Assembly: GCA_019633425.1 (NCBI GenBank)
Contig: WSUB01000077.1
Coordinates: 124,001 to 188,000 of the forward strand
Source of the DNA: Tulasnella sp. 424
Taxonomy: Eukaryota > Basidiomycota > Agaricomycetes > Cantharellales > Tulasnellaceae
Length of the DNA stretch: 64,000 bases
Direction: 5' to 3'
Both the position numbers and the translations under genes were made by a program. The notes below the pieces were generated by a model that did not search any database, was not told the origin of the DNA, and was given only the letters and a program-made list of their open reading frames with translations. Shown one piece after another: positions 1 through 11,320 of the stretch (positions within the stretch are counted from its first letter, which is position 1; the number at the start of each line of letters is the position of its first letter).

Positions 1-391
1 ACGCAAAGGAGGCCGGTTCGACGGTTGTCCGCAGTTTCTGCTGAGCAGCGGCAGCTTGCAACTGGGCCTGTTGTTGGTTTTGAAGTTGCTGTAACTGCTG
101 TTGCTGGGTAGTGTCTGGGGGTAGATAGGTGAAAACGTCTTCATCTTCGCTCTCCTCCCATTCTTCCTCCTCTTCGATATAATCGTCTTCAGCTCCTCCG
201 GTGTAGCCCCTGCTGCTTTTTCCTCTGCTCTTTCCAGCTCGCGAAGTGGTGGGACGGGAATCGGGATAAGCCCACTGAGCGCCTCCTGCGGATGTGCTTG
301 GTCGCTGGTCGTCATAGTCGTAGCTAGCATCTGTGGTTGCAGTGTAAGGACGACTGTCTCCGCCTTGTGAGGGTGGAGGGTTGTATGACAT
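1..391 (-). CDS. N-terminus of an acidic, Gln-rich protein (partial)
   Basis: The ATG is at 389-391 and the frame stays open to the left edge, so about 130 N-terminal residues are seen. The product starts MSYNPPPSQGG, is rich in Ser/Thr/Tyr/Arg, then has a Glu/Asp run (about residues 73-86: EEEEEWEESEDED) followed by VFTYLPPD and a Gln-rich stretch (about 95-120). No folded domain or membrane segment is visible in this part, which looks disordered. I do not recognise the family; the acidic block followed by an aromatic-Leu-Pro-Pro motif may be a conserved cytosolic tail, but that is a guess. A polypurine tract (polypyrimidine on the coding strand) lies 150-270 bp upstream, as is common in fungal promoters or 5' leaders. 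Confidence 0.6.
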   Translation of the reverse strand, partial: MSYNPPPSQGGDSRPYTATTDASYDYDDQRPSTSAGGAQWAYPDSRPTTSRAGKSRGKSSRGYTGGAEDDYIEEEEEWEESEDEDVFTYLPPDTTQQQQLQQLQNQQQAQLQAAAAQQKLRTTVEPASFA

Positions 392-540
392 TGGACGTGT
401 ATTGGGAGTGGTAGATGAGGGTTGCTATCTTTTTGGAGGATTTTCGGAGGATTTGCAGGTGGACCGTTGGGTTTTGGACTGAGAGGTGTTGGTGACCTGT
501 TTGAAAATAGATAGCTAGCAGAATTTTTTGATAGGAAAGA

Positions 541-657
541 GAGAGAGAGAGTAGTAGTAAGGATGGGGAGGGGAAGAGGGCGTTGGGAGGGAAGGGGAAG
601 GGAAGGGGGGGAGTGGAATGAGAGAGAGGCAAAAGAGGGGGGGGGGAAAGAAGAAAT
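541..657. promoter_or_regulatory. Polypurine/polypyrimidine tract upstream of the left-edge gene
   Basis: The plus strand is nearly pure A/G for about 115 bp, with a GA repeat, G-runs and a run of ten G near 640-650. It reads as a CT-rich tract on the strand of the gene at 1-391. CT-rich tracts are typical of fungal promoters and 5' leaders; assignment to that gene is inference. Confidence 0.4.
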
Positions 658-3600
658 ACGAGTTAGTGTGGGTGGGTTGTTACCGGACATCAGTGAGTGT
701 GTGCCTGAACCCATCATTTCCATCCACAAACCCTTCCCCTTCATCTCGTTTTCTTTTTTTCTTTTTAGCTTGGCTTTCATAAACTTTGTGTCATATCGTA
801 CACCATCAGTCACTCTCTGTATTAGTTATTCCGCCGGGCTTTAACATTCAGGCACAGGTCTCTGCGGAGGTCTCTACACTACACACTTGTCGATTGCCAC
901 GTACATATATACCACCCCGTATACTCCCCTCGTAGACGTCATCCCTCAGCACCTCGACGTTGACGGTGAGCAGTGCGAAGAGGTCGGGTCGGCGGAGACA
1001 GGTAAAGTGCGGTAGGAAAGCAAATGGCCCCACAGAGGACACGTTACACCAAATTCTACTTACCATTACACCGGTAATCTCGAATTTCAAGGCACCATCC
1101 AATCACCGGCCCTGCTTCCCCACTCCTCCTCCTCACGCTCGAAATACGACGCATAAATCGCACAGAACTCGGAGCCACGCGCACTTTTGGGATTCTCGGA
1201 AATTGGGCGACCACGAAGCCGAAGCACTTCCACAGCTCTCCGTCCTCGGGTGCCTCAACTCCCGCTTATCCAGTGGCTATGTACTTTGAGGTGTTGTGGA
1301 TGGATGTCGGCGTGTCTCGGAGATAAGGTAATCTACCCCTTGCCACCATCTCTTCACTCCTTTCACTTTCGTCTTAGTCTCTTGCAGATCACTTCCAGAA
1401 CAAGTTCATCCCGCTTTAAGCTAGGGTCCAGCTCTTGGGGGAATGCCGGTCATGCCTTTTCAGGACTCAATCCTTCGGCTTGATGTCCACAAATAATTTT
1501 TTGCTTTTGCAGTTCCTCGAACGAGATGACTCCCAGATAAACGCGGGTGACGTATTTATCCCCGCAGCAGGGGTAGTTTGTCGTCAACCAAAAGCCCACC
1601 CTCGTCACTACCCATGATCGAGGTATGCAGGGTCACCGCAAATAAGCGTACATCCCCGCGCTACCTTTCTCGCTTTCGTCGGCTATAATATAACGCACAC
1701 CCCGACGATATACCTAGTTATCCCATTCTCAATCAGCGAATATTTGGCTACCATCATTCCTTGACCATTGTTCCAACAAGGTCGGCCCTAAGCTCGACGG
1801 ACCACCCATCATCCGCCCATCCCCCTTCCACGACGCTCTTTCGCCATGGGCTTCAACCTCCGACCTTCGCATTTGCAATTCGGAACTAGCATTGCGTAAT
1901 TCCATCAAAGTTTCCTTGCCTTGGTTGACTTTGGGCGTTCCCGGATAAACGAAAACCGTCTTGATGGTGCCGCGCACTGCACTTTCTCTTTCTGAGCCAC
2001 TTGATGTGCCTGGAGGTCTATTAGCCCAGCGTCAAACTATCGGAGATATAGACAGTCTTCCGACCAACTGGGGACACTCCGTATATAGTTCCCGATCAAA
2101 GCCAAGGGAGCAAAGAGGCACGTTCGTACACCTCGGTGGTATTTTGGGGATTATGACTGTATTTCGCGTTCTGTGGTAGGGTAGATACTTGGCTATAAAT
2201 AGAATCAAGTTATCCTGCTACCTCCAGTCGCTTCGGATCCTAATGAGTGGGATGGTCGTCCGCTTGTCTTGTTGCGCTTCATGGTGGACTGGGGAAGCGC
2301 TATCCCCTCCCCAAGCGGCTCGCTGCGCCATTGCAACAACTCCTTATCCCTACATCGTCTTCCCTAATTAATATGATATATTGACTGAGCTCTGTCCGCC
2401 GTCGCTGAACGCCAGCCCCGGCCTTGTAAGTCTTGAAACCCGTTGGACCTCGGCGCATACAATTGTCCACCTACTTCACTGCATCTTTCACAACGTAGTT
2501 GACCGTAGTTAAGCTGCACACACAGTCTTGTACAGTCGGTCTCAGATCCGTGGGCGAACTTCGGATGTCGGCAGGAAGGTCTGCTAGATTACGCCCTGGA
2601 GGACTGAGCGGAGATCTCCGCTGAGACACGCAGCTCCCTAACCCCCCGATAGCGACTATTGGGCAAAATTTAGAGTAATCAATGCCACCAACTGCCCATC
2701 CTGCCAGCGAGTCACTGGCAAGTCCCGCCAGGTCCAGAGAGCCACCCATAACCCCAACAGAAAGGCAAATCCAGACACCCCCACCCCCGGGATCACAATC
2801 ATCGCGACATTCAAGGCAGGACGGGAAATGGATTAAAAAAACTTCGGCCGTTGTGATGGAGACGATTTGCGGAGTCGGCCTTGACGATATCTCGTGAAGG
2901 GTCGAGCCGAATAGCAGACAAGGATCGGCAAGACCCGTATAACCACTCGCAGCTTTGAAACCCACGTGGTGCTAGGTGGTTGCTTTTGGTCCTTTGAAAA
3001 CCTATCTGGGGTGCCTTCGGATCAGGTGAAGCGGACTCCTCAGGGCGACGGTTCATGAAGGAACTAGGGCGATCGTAGGACATCTTCAAATGCGGATAGA
3101 GGCGATGCGCCCGACCCACTTCAGGCCGTTTATGGCGGAAGGTACAGACCAAAACATAGGTATGCTAGCTCCCAGGGTACTTGTAGGCTATGCGTCCTTT
3201 TCGCTCGTTACTGATAATGGTGGAAGGCTCTGTCTAAGGCCGACTCTCCGACCCCGCATCCAGTAACCAGACAATCCCTAATGCCAGCTTCTCAGGATCT
3301 ACCGTTTCCGTACCGTCTACTCGTGATTAGAGACGGGAAGAGTTTCGTTCGCGAAACCGCGCCGAACCTCTCGGGCGTAAGAGACCTGCTTAACCAGGTC
3401 CCTCCGTGCACCATAGAATCCAGACCACTAACTAGATCAGGGAGGGATCCCTAACTGTACGCGTCATCGCCCTCCTGTGACCTTTTGCACCCGCCAGAGC
3501 CTTATCCTCGGATTGGCAAGCTTGGGGAAGATTCCGAACGGAGTATGCAGTCTTGGGACGATGTGACGAAATTGAGGATACTCTAGGTAGTTCTGCAGGG

Positions 3601-4755
3601 CCTTTCCGGTCCTAATGCAGTGAGACATATACCCGGCTAACCGTCCTGGGATCAGCAGCAGCGGAAAAAAGAAAATTGGAGGAGTTTCGATGCTGCGCTT
3701 CAGCAGGAGGATGGGCGAGAATGCTTCCGTCCGAGAAAGGACCCAGCAAAGGCTCCGGTCCGTTGGTGTTCCGGAGATGGAGGCACGTTTTAATGGGAAC
3801 AAAAGTGGTAAATTGGGCTGGATTACTTGATGATTGGTCGATGGCGAGCCCAAGAGGATGGATGGATGGAGCTAAAGGCATAAGCATAGCCTTTCAACCC
3901 TATCAAGTTCAAAATTCGAAGAATTGCAAGCTAGCAAAGAAAGAACAGGGCAGGACTATCCCACTTTGTACTCCAAAGTAGCATTCTTGGCGTCCTAGAT
4001 CGTTGATAGCTCCGTTGAGCTTGCTTTCAAGCGAAAGGATTCTGAGGTCTCTTGGAGCCCCGTGGTTCTTTACCGTCAGTGGGAGCAGGTTTCTCAGTAT
4101 GCGCATCTCGTTCGAATGACTGTACATTGCCGAGCGAATGTGGATTCGGGAATCCAGACGATTCCGCGGAAATGCCAGCCGGATACCAGAGTCTACCTGG
4201 TCTGCTACGCCAGAGCCGAGCTTCAAGTACTTAACTTCCCAAAGTCACCCCTCTCTAATAATCCATTGTTTTTCTTTTATACAGAAACAGCTCTCTGGTC
4301 TTTGTACACCCGGGTCAGGATACCTTCAATCTGGTAAGTTCATCGGCAGACTCGTTCCTTCAGAGTACATGAAGGAAAATAGCGTAGATATTCGCAATTT
4401 TCCGAAACTTTTAGCTATCACGCACAGCGAGAACGGTGATGACTGGCCTGACAGAGTCCTGAGGTTGGTTGTCTGAATCCATGGGTTTTGTTGAAGCTGA
4501 TCCAAGGAAACCATAGAGACCAGCGCACTAGGTTAAGAGCTGACAGGAGCGTAGGGATATATCCAGTGACTCGCTGACTACTCAGTGAGTTGATGAGTGT
4601 CAAGTCCCGGGAAAAAGTCCGACGTCCCATTGGACGCAGTCGGTGTGATGGTTTAGAGAGTCACCGAGCGTCATTCCCGCGGTTCGAGGGTCCCTGCCTT
4701 GAATTTCTTTTCCCCTGCTCAACAAGTAAACCACTAATTCCTGTATCCATCCTCC
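658..4755. other. About 4.1 kb without a supported gene
   Basis: I read both strands for spliced genes, transposon motifs and tRNA-like folds and found none I can support. The longest open frames (minus 2471-2965, 164 codons; minus 3464-3853, 129 codons) have no recognisable motif and no convincing start or splice context. Part must serve as promoter for RPC82 on the right and the partial gene on the left. The length is out of keeping with the dense gene spacing elsewhere in the window, so decayed genes or old mobile DNA are possible. Confidence 0.4.
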
Positions 4756-7010
4756 AATGGCCGAGAAGCAGACCGTTAGGCTCTGCTACCATATTATCAA
4801 TGCACATTTTGGATTCGTAACAGCCGTTAGTCGGTCCCAGGTTTCCCTCTCCCCTTGCGTCACTCCTGCTTACGCTCCCTAACGTCTAACTAGCAAGTGG
4901 CTTCAACGCTTTTAATCCGCGGGCGGCTTCCACTTGGTCAGCTAACTCGCCTCACTCCAGGAGTTTCTTCAAGAGAGGTCCGCCTGGCCCTTCTCGTTCT
5001 CATCCAACACAACATCGTGTGGCACTCCGAGGATGAGATTGACGGAGAAGTGTACGAGATCAACTGGGAAGAGCCAGCCTCTAGGCTGAGGTTCGGGAGA
5101 TACATTATGATTGTCCGAGATAAACTTGGTGATGCAGTGAGTTAATCAGCAATTCAGTCTAGTGCCTGTTTATAGCGCGCAACTAAAACATCGGACCAAG
5201 GCTGCGGAAGTTCTATCGTTTGTGCTAGACAACGGCAAGCTCAAAGTCGGCCAAGTTATAGAAAACCTTGCTTTCGAGGATCCGAAACGTATGCATACCG
5301 CTTTTCCCGTCCATATCTCTTCGTGTGCCTGACATGGCTTCGGTGTTCAAACACTAGAGGTCAAGAAGTATCGCTTCGCCTTTCATACACTCGTAGACCA
5401 AAAATTCCTCAAGCCATGTACTGCAAAGTCGCATATCTCTCCAAGAGACCGCCTAATTCAACACGAAGCGCAATGTAAACGAGAAAGGATAAAGGAAGGC
5501 GGGAACTCCATCCTGACCCCAAAAGATCTAATGGAGATCAAAATGATGGCGGCCAAGAAGATTCAACAGGAGGAAGAGGAAGCCGATGCTCTTGGAATGG
5601 TATGATCATCATTCCAGCAAAAACGTCGTCACTGATCTTGTTATTTCCCCATTGATAGGTCGTCAGCCAAGGCTCGGAAGAACCTCGGTCCACCAAGGTA
5701 TAGGTCTCTCCGTTTCTGGAAGATATTTTGTCTCTAATACAGTGAAACAGAAGAAGAATGCAACCGAAGACGAGAAGGTTGTCAATGTGAGCACATATCA
5801 CCCAAGTTCTTCCCCGAGAAGTCGTGCCGATGGCTTTTCCCCAGGAAGATATTTTCTTCAAGGTCAACTATCCAAAACTCAATACTTGTATCCGTAATGA
5901 AGTACGACCTGCTTTTAATAGAGGCACGATTTATGCATTGATTGTAGATCCACCCAGATAATCATTGAAGCAGCAGTACACCGCTACAATACCCAAACAG
6001 CTGAAGTTCTACGTGCCGCTTTGAAAGCCACGGAAGACAGGCAGCATAATTTACTCGACTTCCGTTCAGGTCAGCCTTACGCATGTAACTCAATATCGCT
6101 TCGCTCATGCTTTGTATGTAATATTTTCAGAACCTGTCGGTCCGCACGATATATCGTCGAAACTTTCATCCACCTCGGTCCTTCTTAACGGCATCCGCAC
6201 GACCAAAAAGTCCTACAACCCATCTGTGAAAGACTACATCGCCTTGCTCTGCAATGACGACAACCACACACCAGCTGGGCTCGCTTCTGCATTCCTAGCT
6301 CCGGTCTCGGGAGGGGGTGGTGGGAGCGGTCGGGTGACCGTCGAATTCGATCGAATCGGACGGAGGCTAAAGCAGAGAGTGTACGAAAGCAATGTCAGAG
6401 AACGTTTCGGGGATGATGCCGTCAAGGTGATAAGGATATTGATGGATAAGGGTAAGATGGACGAGAAACATGTTAGTAACCCTCAACATTCCGTTAAGCG
6501 GGGTAATTGACCCTAGCCTCTTGTAGTTGTCAAAAGTGGCTCTCATAGCCCCAAACGTGCTTCGACCCCTTTTAACAAGACTGTCGGCCGCCTCCTTAGT
6601 ATCTTTACAGGAGGTACCCAAGTCTGCCGACCGTAATCCGTCGCGGACATACTACCTCTGGTGCGTCGCGTGGGTTTGTTACTGGCTCCCTCGACTCTTA
6701 ACAGAACGGACGCTATCTTAGGTACGTCGATCTAGCAAAAGCCTACTCCAACCTTCTTTCCGCACTGTACCAAACTCTGGCCAACATTGTTGCTCGGACC
6801 GCCGAAGAAGAGTCTCAAGTCCGGCCATCCCTCGACAAACGAGATCGAACCGATCTCAGTGGACAAGAACACTTGCTCAATCGGCATGACTTGGCAGTGT
6901 TGAACGAATGGGGGGAAAAGCAGGAGAGGTTACACGTATTAGCAATGAGAGTGGAGGAAAACGTCTTCATTTTGCGGGACATGCTTGGGGATCCGGAGCC
7001 TGAGCGGTAA
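4756..7010 (+). CDS. RPC82: RNA polymerase III subunit RPC82 (C82/RPC3)
   Basis: This is the winged-helix subunit of nuclear RNA polymerase III that helps open promoters of tRNA and 5S genes. The start is MAEKQTVRLCYHIINAHFG at 4756. The spliced product, about 550 residues, contains the family's N-terminal HTH (RGRLPLGQLTRLTPG), then REVRLALLVLIQHNIVW, the second winged-helix segment AAEVLSFVLDNGKLKVGQV, and later YYLWYVDLAKAYSNLLSAL. It ends ...ILRDMLGDPEPER and a TAA at 7008-7010. I place ten introns; the first are 4826-4893 and 5137-5200, and all use GT-AG sites that keep frame. A glycine/serine linker (GGGGGSG) near the centre follows a variable loop. Length fits the family. It converges on the small membrane protein gene, with 215 bp between stops. 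Confidence 0.93.
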
Positions 7011-7225
7011 CACCAGGTGGATCACTGGAGGGCGTAGCTTGGAAGACGTCACTTTTCTGTCTAGATCGGATCTCGAATCGTGTGCCTATAATAACTGGTA
7101 TCGACCCGTGGTCACAGATGGTTATTTTTATGCGGCTAAATGGTGAATAATAAACTCGAGGGTTTTATTTTGAATAATATTGATTTAGAAGTTTGAAAAA
7201 AAAAGGCCTAAATCCTGCTGCAATA

Positions 7226-7909
7226 TTATGATGACGGTCCCGCTGACGCAGGGGTTGCTTTGACAACCACAGCAGGTTTGGTAATCGGAGGGCTGTGATC
7301 CTTGGGGAGATTGGATAAACTTCGATGTTCCTGAGCCGCCTGCCAGTAGTGAGTGATAGCGCCAGCGCCGGCTCCTAGCGATGCTCCTCCCAAAATGGCA
7401 TGCGGGAGTCGCACTCGCTTGTAGAAAATGGCAGGCGTCAGGATAGCACCAATAATGGCCCCCACTGTTGAATAGTCGTTCAACCTGACTTGCTGCCTCT
7501 GATGATTGTGACGTGCGTTAGCAAATCGAAGGGACACTTGACATGATATAACGAACGTTATATGCCAGCATTGCCCAAGACTCGGTCACTTTGACGTCCT
7601 GGAGATCTTTGTAATTCCAATAGCCCGTGCCATAGCCCGCAGCAGCCCCCGTTAACCCGCCAGCCCATGTTGCAGCGAGAGTCGAGTTTATAGTTAAGGG
7701 CCGCCGTCTGACGAGAGTTAGGACGATGTATGCTGGGGCTGCTGCGATTGAGGCGTATTGAAACCCTGAATATGGGAGCTCCAGCTGCATCCTTGCGCGT
7801 GTGCGGTGAGCAGGGGCTTACCTCTGAAAGCACTATGCTTCGACAGGGAGTCGCGAGCAGCCTGGACCTGCGAGGCAGGACTGATAGGAAGTGTTGGTTG
7901 GTTGGACAT
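7226..7909 (-). CDS. Small glycine-rich membrane protein, unknown function
   Basis: The start is MSNQPTLPISPAS at 7909, the first in-frame ATG. Two introns of about 56 nt are clear; the second has a textbook branch site and CATCAG acceptor. The product is about 190 residues with four hydrophobic glycine/alanine-rich stretches: around FQYASIAAAPAYIVLTLV, WAGGLTGAAAGYGTGYW, VGAIIGAILTPAIFY and LGGASLGAGAGAITHYW. These separate into two pairs around a charged middle (NYKDLQDVKVTE). GxxxG-type spacing suggests packed membrane hairpins, as in some mitochondrial inner-membrane proteins with four segments, but I do not recognise the family. The tail (about 30 residues) is polar and Pro/Ser/Ala-rich. 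Confidence 0.75.
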
Positions 7910-8307
7910 GACGATGGTGGTGGTGGTGGAAATGGGGGATGAGACTCGAACATGGTCCCGAAGAGAAGCGGAAGCGGAGAAGTCTCGGTCACGCGATTGC
8001 TGACGGACCACCGCACACGCGAGAGAACCCGAGACGAACTCTGTTCACAATGCAGCGCCGTGGAAGACAGGACATATCGAGTTACATGGACAACGATGTA
8101 AAGCAACTCGGGTGAAAGCGGCCACGATAACAAAAGAAAGGCGCGAACGGAGATCAAGGAAAACGAAACATGAAGCAATAATGTACGAAGCGAGTGGGAA
8201 CATCATAGCTTTTTGAAACCTGCAATGAAAAAATAGTATGTCAGCGTAGGCGCAAGCCTCTTACCCATGTTGTGACGCTCTAGGTTGAAATCTGTAAAAG
8301 GTGAGCA
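7910..8307. other. Intergenic, about 400 bp, promoter of the small membrane protein gene
   Basis: This separates two minus-strand genes. It should hold the promoter and 5' leader of the membrane protein gene and the 3' end of the acidic protein gene. GTG-started open frames here are not convincing. I see no other structure. Confidence 0.4.
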
Positions 8308-11086
8308 TCACGAAGCTGGTGTCAAAGCGAGTGATTGTGGAGAGGCGTTGGGGAATCCAGAAGGTTTTGCCATCCCGTAGACAGAATCCGGGATAAAGTT
8401 AGGGAGGGGTAAGCTGTCAGAAGGTGGGCAAAGATTTGCACGATTCATTCCACCCTTGCCCGTTTCGCTTCGGTCTCTGTTGACGAACACATTAGCGAGG
8501 CTTCGTTGATGAGATATAGAACCGTACGCACCATAAAACTCGCCAATACCATAGTCGTAATCGTCTTCCGCATCCCGTTCTCCCAATGTTCTTTTGCCGG
8601 GAGGGGTTATCCGTGTCAGCGTCGAGACCGGTGGTGTCGAAGCAGGTTCGTTGCTTGGAGTTACAAGCTCTGGACCAGCCACGACGCCGTCGCGAGTGGT
8701 CTCTTCCTCTGGGTAAGCTGTACATTCGACTTGGTCCTCGGCTTCGTCGTATTCGTCGTATTCTTCATATTCCTCCTCATACTCTGAAGTGTCGGCCGAC
8801 GAGCCAGTTTGTAGCAATGCAGATTGACTATCGTCTTGCGCCGATGTTTCGTCGATTTTTCCCGATGGAAGCTCCACTTTAAAATGATCAATGTGAGCAA
8901 GGAACCTCCAGTTTCCCGATACCACTACTCACGGGCTTCAGGATCGCCCAATTCGTCGCGTTCAACAGCGTCTTCATTCACCTCTTGACTGTCAGCTTGT
9001 GAACGGGATTCTATTAACTCATTAGATTCAAGCGGAGAGTTTTCTTCTTCTGTTAGAGTGAGAAACATGAGTAAACCCTAAAAAGACTTTGTAATGTGGG
9101 AACTGACGACTTGTCAAGTGGTTGCGAGTTCCGGTTTCTGGTGCTGGCGCGGCTTGGGGGTCTTCATACGCTTCATCGAGCTGATCTTCAGGCTGGCCAT
9201 CCTCCGGGCCATATTCGAGTTCCGCGTCACCTATCGAAGGATTAAGGCTGGATTAGCCCATCGAAGTCAATACTATCGGGGTCGTCGCGCATACCATGAA
9301 CGCTTGATTCCAACGTAGCACTGGATTCAGCACTCTCCACGCCTGTCCCTTCAACTGCATGACCTGACATATCGTTGGAGCTGGTTTGCGTGTCATCAGC
9401 TGGGACTGGCTCGCCGAGATCTTCATCTTCAAGCGCGTCGGCGTCATCGTCAGCTTCAAGTGCTTCAGCCTCGTCATTTTCTTCAACCTCGGCAGGAAGT
9501 TCGGTTGCGGGAACTTCAAGGGGAACTTCGGTCACAGTCACACCAATTGTTTCGGTTTCGGTTTCGGTTTCGTTTTCAGTGGCTCTGACTGTCTGCTGGT
9601 CAGTCTGGCCATGCTTGGACTCAACGTTTGATACTTGGATTTCTTGAGGTTGGTTCTGAATAGGATCGTCTTCGGGAGCTCCAGGCTTTGGCGTAGGTTC
9701 GGCTACCGGCGTAGGTTGGGCTTCGACTGGATCTGGCTGCAAGGGGAGAGTTTCCGGTATGTGAATGTGGACCTCGGATTGAACATCCGAGTCATTCGCT
9801 GAAGGCTGCAAAGGGGTGGCACTCTCAAGAGGCGGGAACTCTGGTAAAATGCCTGAACATGATGCGGATTAGCGACAAGCTGCAAAGGGATTGACCATCA
9901 CATTACCCACCTCCTAAGCGCCGCTTCAACGAATACTCGAAATCGGTGACCTGATATAGTGTGAGCGTAATATTCGCATGGTTACAGGCAACTAATGCAT
10001 CGCAGATATCTTGAAGTGAATAAGTTGCCGCGTATTTAGAGTTCTATAAGACAGTCACAGGTTAGAGGGGGATAAAATTAAGATTGCACTCCTTACCTCG
10101 TCGATGCAGAGGTCGAGATCCGGGTACTCAAGACCAAAGACAAAATCTTCGCCTTCAGAAAAGTGCTGCGGCTCTTGCGATCGCAATGCGCAGAGGAGCT
10201 GATTGAGAGGTGCCACAAAAAGTTCGAATTTGCCAGAGAGCAGCGAAGGGGAAGAATCTTCGGTTTCGGAATGGGGCGCAAAGAGTATGAAGGCCTGCTC
10301 ATCGTAGTAGAGTGTGATATGTGGAACGACGATAGTGGGTTGATTTTCCACTGGCGCCTGAGCAGTTTCTTCGGTTGGCTGCGTGGGTAGAGGGGTAGAC
10401 TTTTCGATACCAACGGGTGCCTCCACAGTGCTATTGCCAGCGCTGTGATTTTGGGAAGTTTCACCTGGGACTACTGGCGATGCTCGAGCTGATTCTTCTT
10501 GCTCTAGCGTTCCTTCTACTTGCGGTTCCGGGACTGATGTTGCTTCGATTTGTGGTGTAGTTGGTGCAATTTCTGGAGGAGGCGATGGATTTTGAGGTTC
10601 AGAAGTGATTGAGGTGGCGGTAGGGTTGACGGCTGTCTCAACGGCTGGAGTAACTGGACTGAGAACAGTAGGTACCTCGGCGGGTGGTATTGAAAAGACG
10701 ATGGCGGGGAGGTCTGTAGGGACGGGGCCAGGAGTAGGTTGAGGAGGTGTGGGGAGAGTTTGAGGGACTGCTGTTTCTGCGACGGTAGGCAGGATTGGAA
10801 CGTCGGCCGGTGATGGTGCTGCAGTTGGCTCTTCCATGATAGGGATATCTGCTACAGTTGCTATAGTCGGAGCCGGTTGCTCCGTGACCATGCCATCCGC
10901 AGGCTCTGCTACCATCATAGGCTGTTCGTATTCAGCCTCGATGTCTCCTTCCATGTCGTATTCTTTGAGCTGGGTGCTGCCACCACCGCTTTCATCAACC
11001 ATGGCTGCGTCATCGTAGTAACCGTCGTAGTCGTCCATCTCTGCGTCTCGATCTGCTTCGTCATTCATAGGATAGTCGTCGACCAT
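8308..11086 (-). CDS. Long acidic, low-complexity protein with one structured core, unknown function
   Basis: The start is MVDDYPMNDEADRDAEMDDY at 11086. An in-frame ATG at 11227 exists but would add a Cys-rich leader I judge to be 5' leader. About 770-790 residues. The N-terminus is acidic (DDYDGYYDD), followed by a Pro/Val/Thr-rich linker of about 200 residues. A structured core then runs from about ITLYYDEQAFILFAP through LFVAPLNQLLCALRSQ and FGLEYPDLDLCIDE to SLQDICDALVACNHANITL and VTDFEYSLKRRLGG. After it come long acidic stretches (ETETETET, DEAEALEADDDADALEDED, EYEEEYEEYDEYDEAED). The core spans two introns near 10098 and 9900; an intron of 51 nt with a CTAAT branch site is likely in the last coding part. 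Charge and composition suggest a nuclear or chromatin-associated role, but I do not recognise the core family. Confidence 0.8.
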
Positions 11087-11320
11087 TTTGGAGTGGAGAG
11101 TCAAGGTGGGATGGTGAGGGATGAGGAAGGTCGGGTCTTGAAGTTGACTACCGTCGCATTGACATAGGCAGTAGACAAACACAATCTGACAAACAATTGA
11201 GCCCGCAGAGATCAGGTCACTAATCATTGCCCAAGGTATCGTGTAGCTCTCTTATAATATATTTTCAAACAATACCTAATTGTCATATTGTTTGAACTGG
11301 GCTGGTAAACCTGTTCAAAG
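11087..11320. promoter_or_regulatory. Shared divergent promoter, 234 bp
   Basis: The acidic protein gene (minus) and the F-box-like gene (plus) are transcribed away from each other from this stretch. It holds both promoters and leaders. An ATG at 11225-11227, in frame with the acidic protein, lies here. The segment 11250-11300 is AT-rich. Confidence 0.45.

Noticed and set aside
2471..2965. 164-codon minus-strand frame in the gene-poor left part
   Set aside because: No recognisable motif and overlapping frames on both strands are equally open.
4670..4700. GGTTCGA-like sequence suggesting a tRNA T-arm
   Set aside because: Flanking bases do not pair to form a T-stem, and no D- or anticodon arm is found upstream.
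5100..5900. Apparent frameshifts in RPC82
   Set aside because: Choosing acceptors at 5200 and before EDIFFKVNYPKL gives clean in-frame introns, so no disruption is needed.
7910..8011. Longer N-terminus (MVRQQSRDRD...) for the small membrane protein
   Set aside because: The upstream start is GTG, not ATG; the first ATG in frame is at 7909.
9550..9580. GGTTTC hexamer repeats as a telomere-like array
   Set aside because: They lie within a coding frame and encode the ETETET run of the acidic protein.
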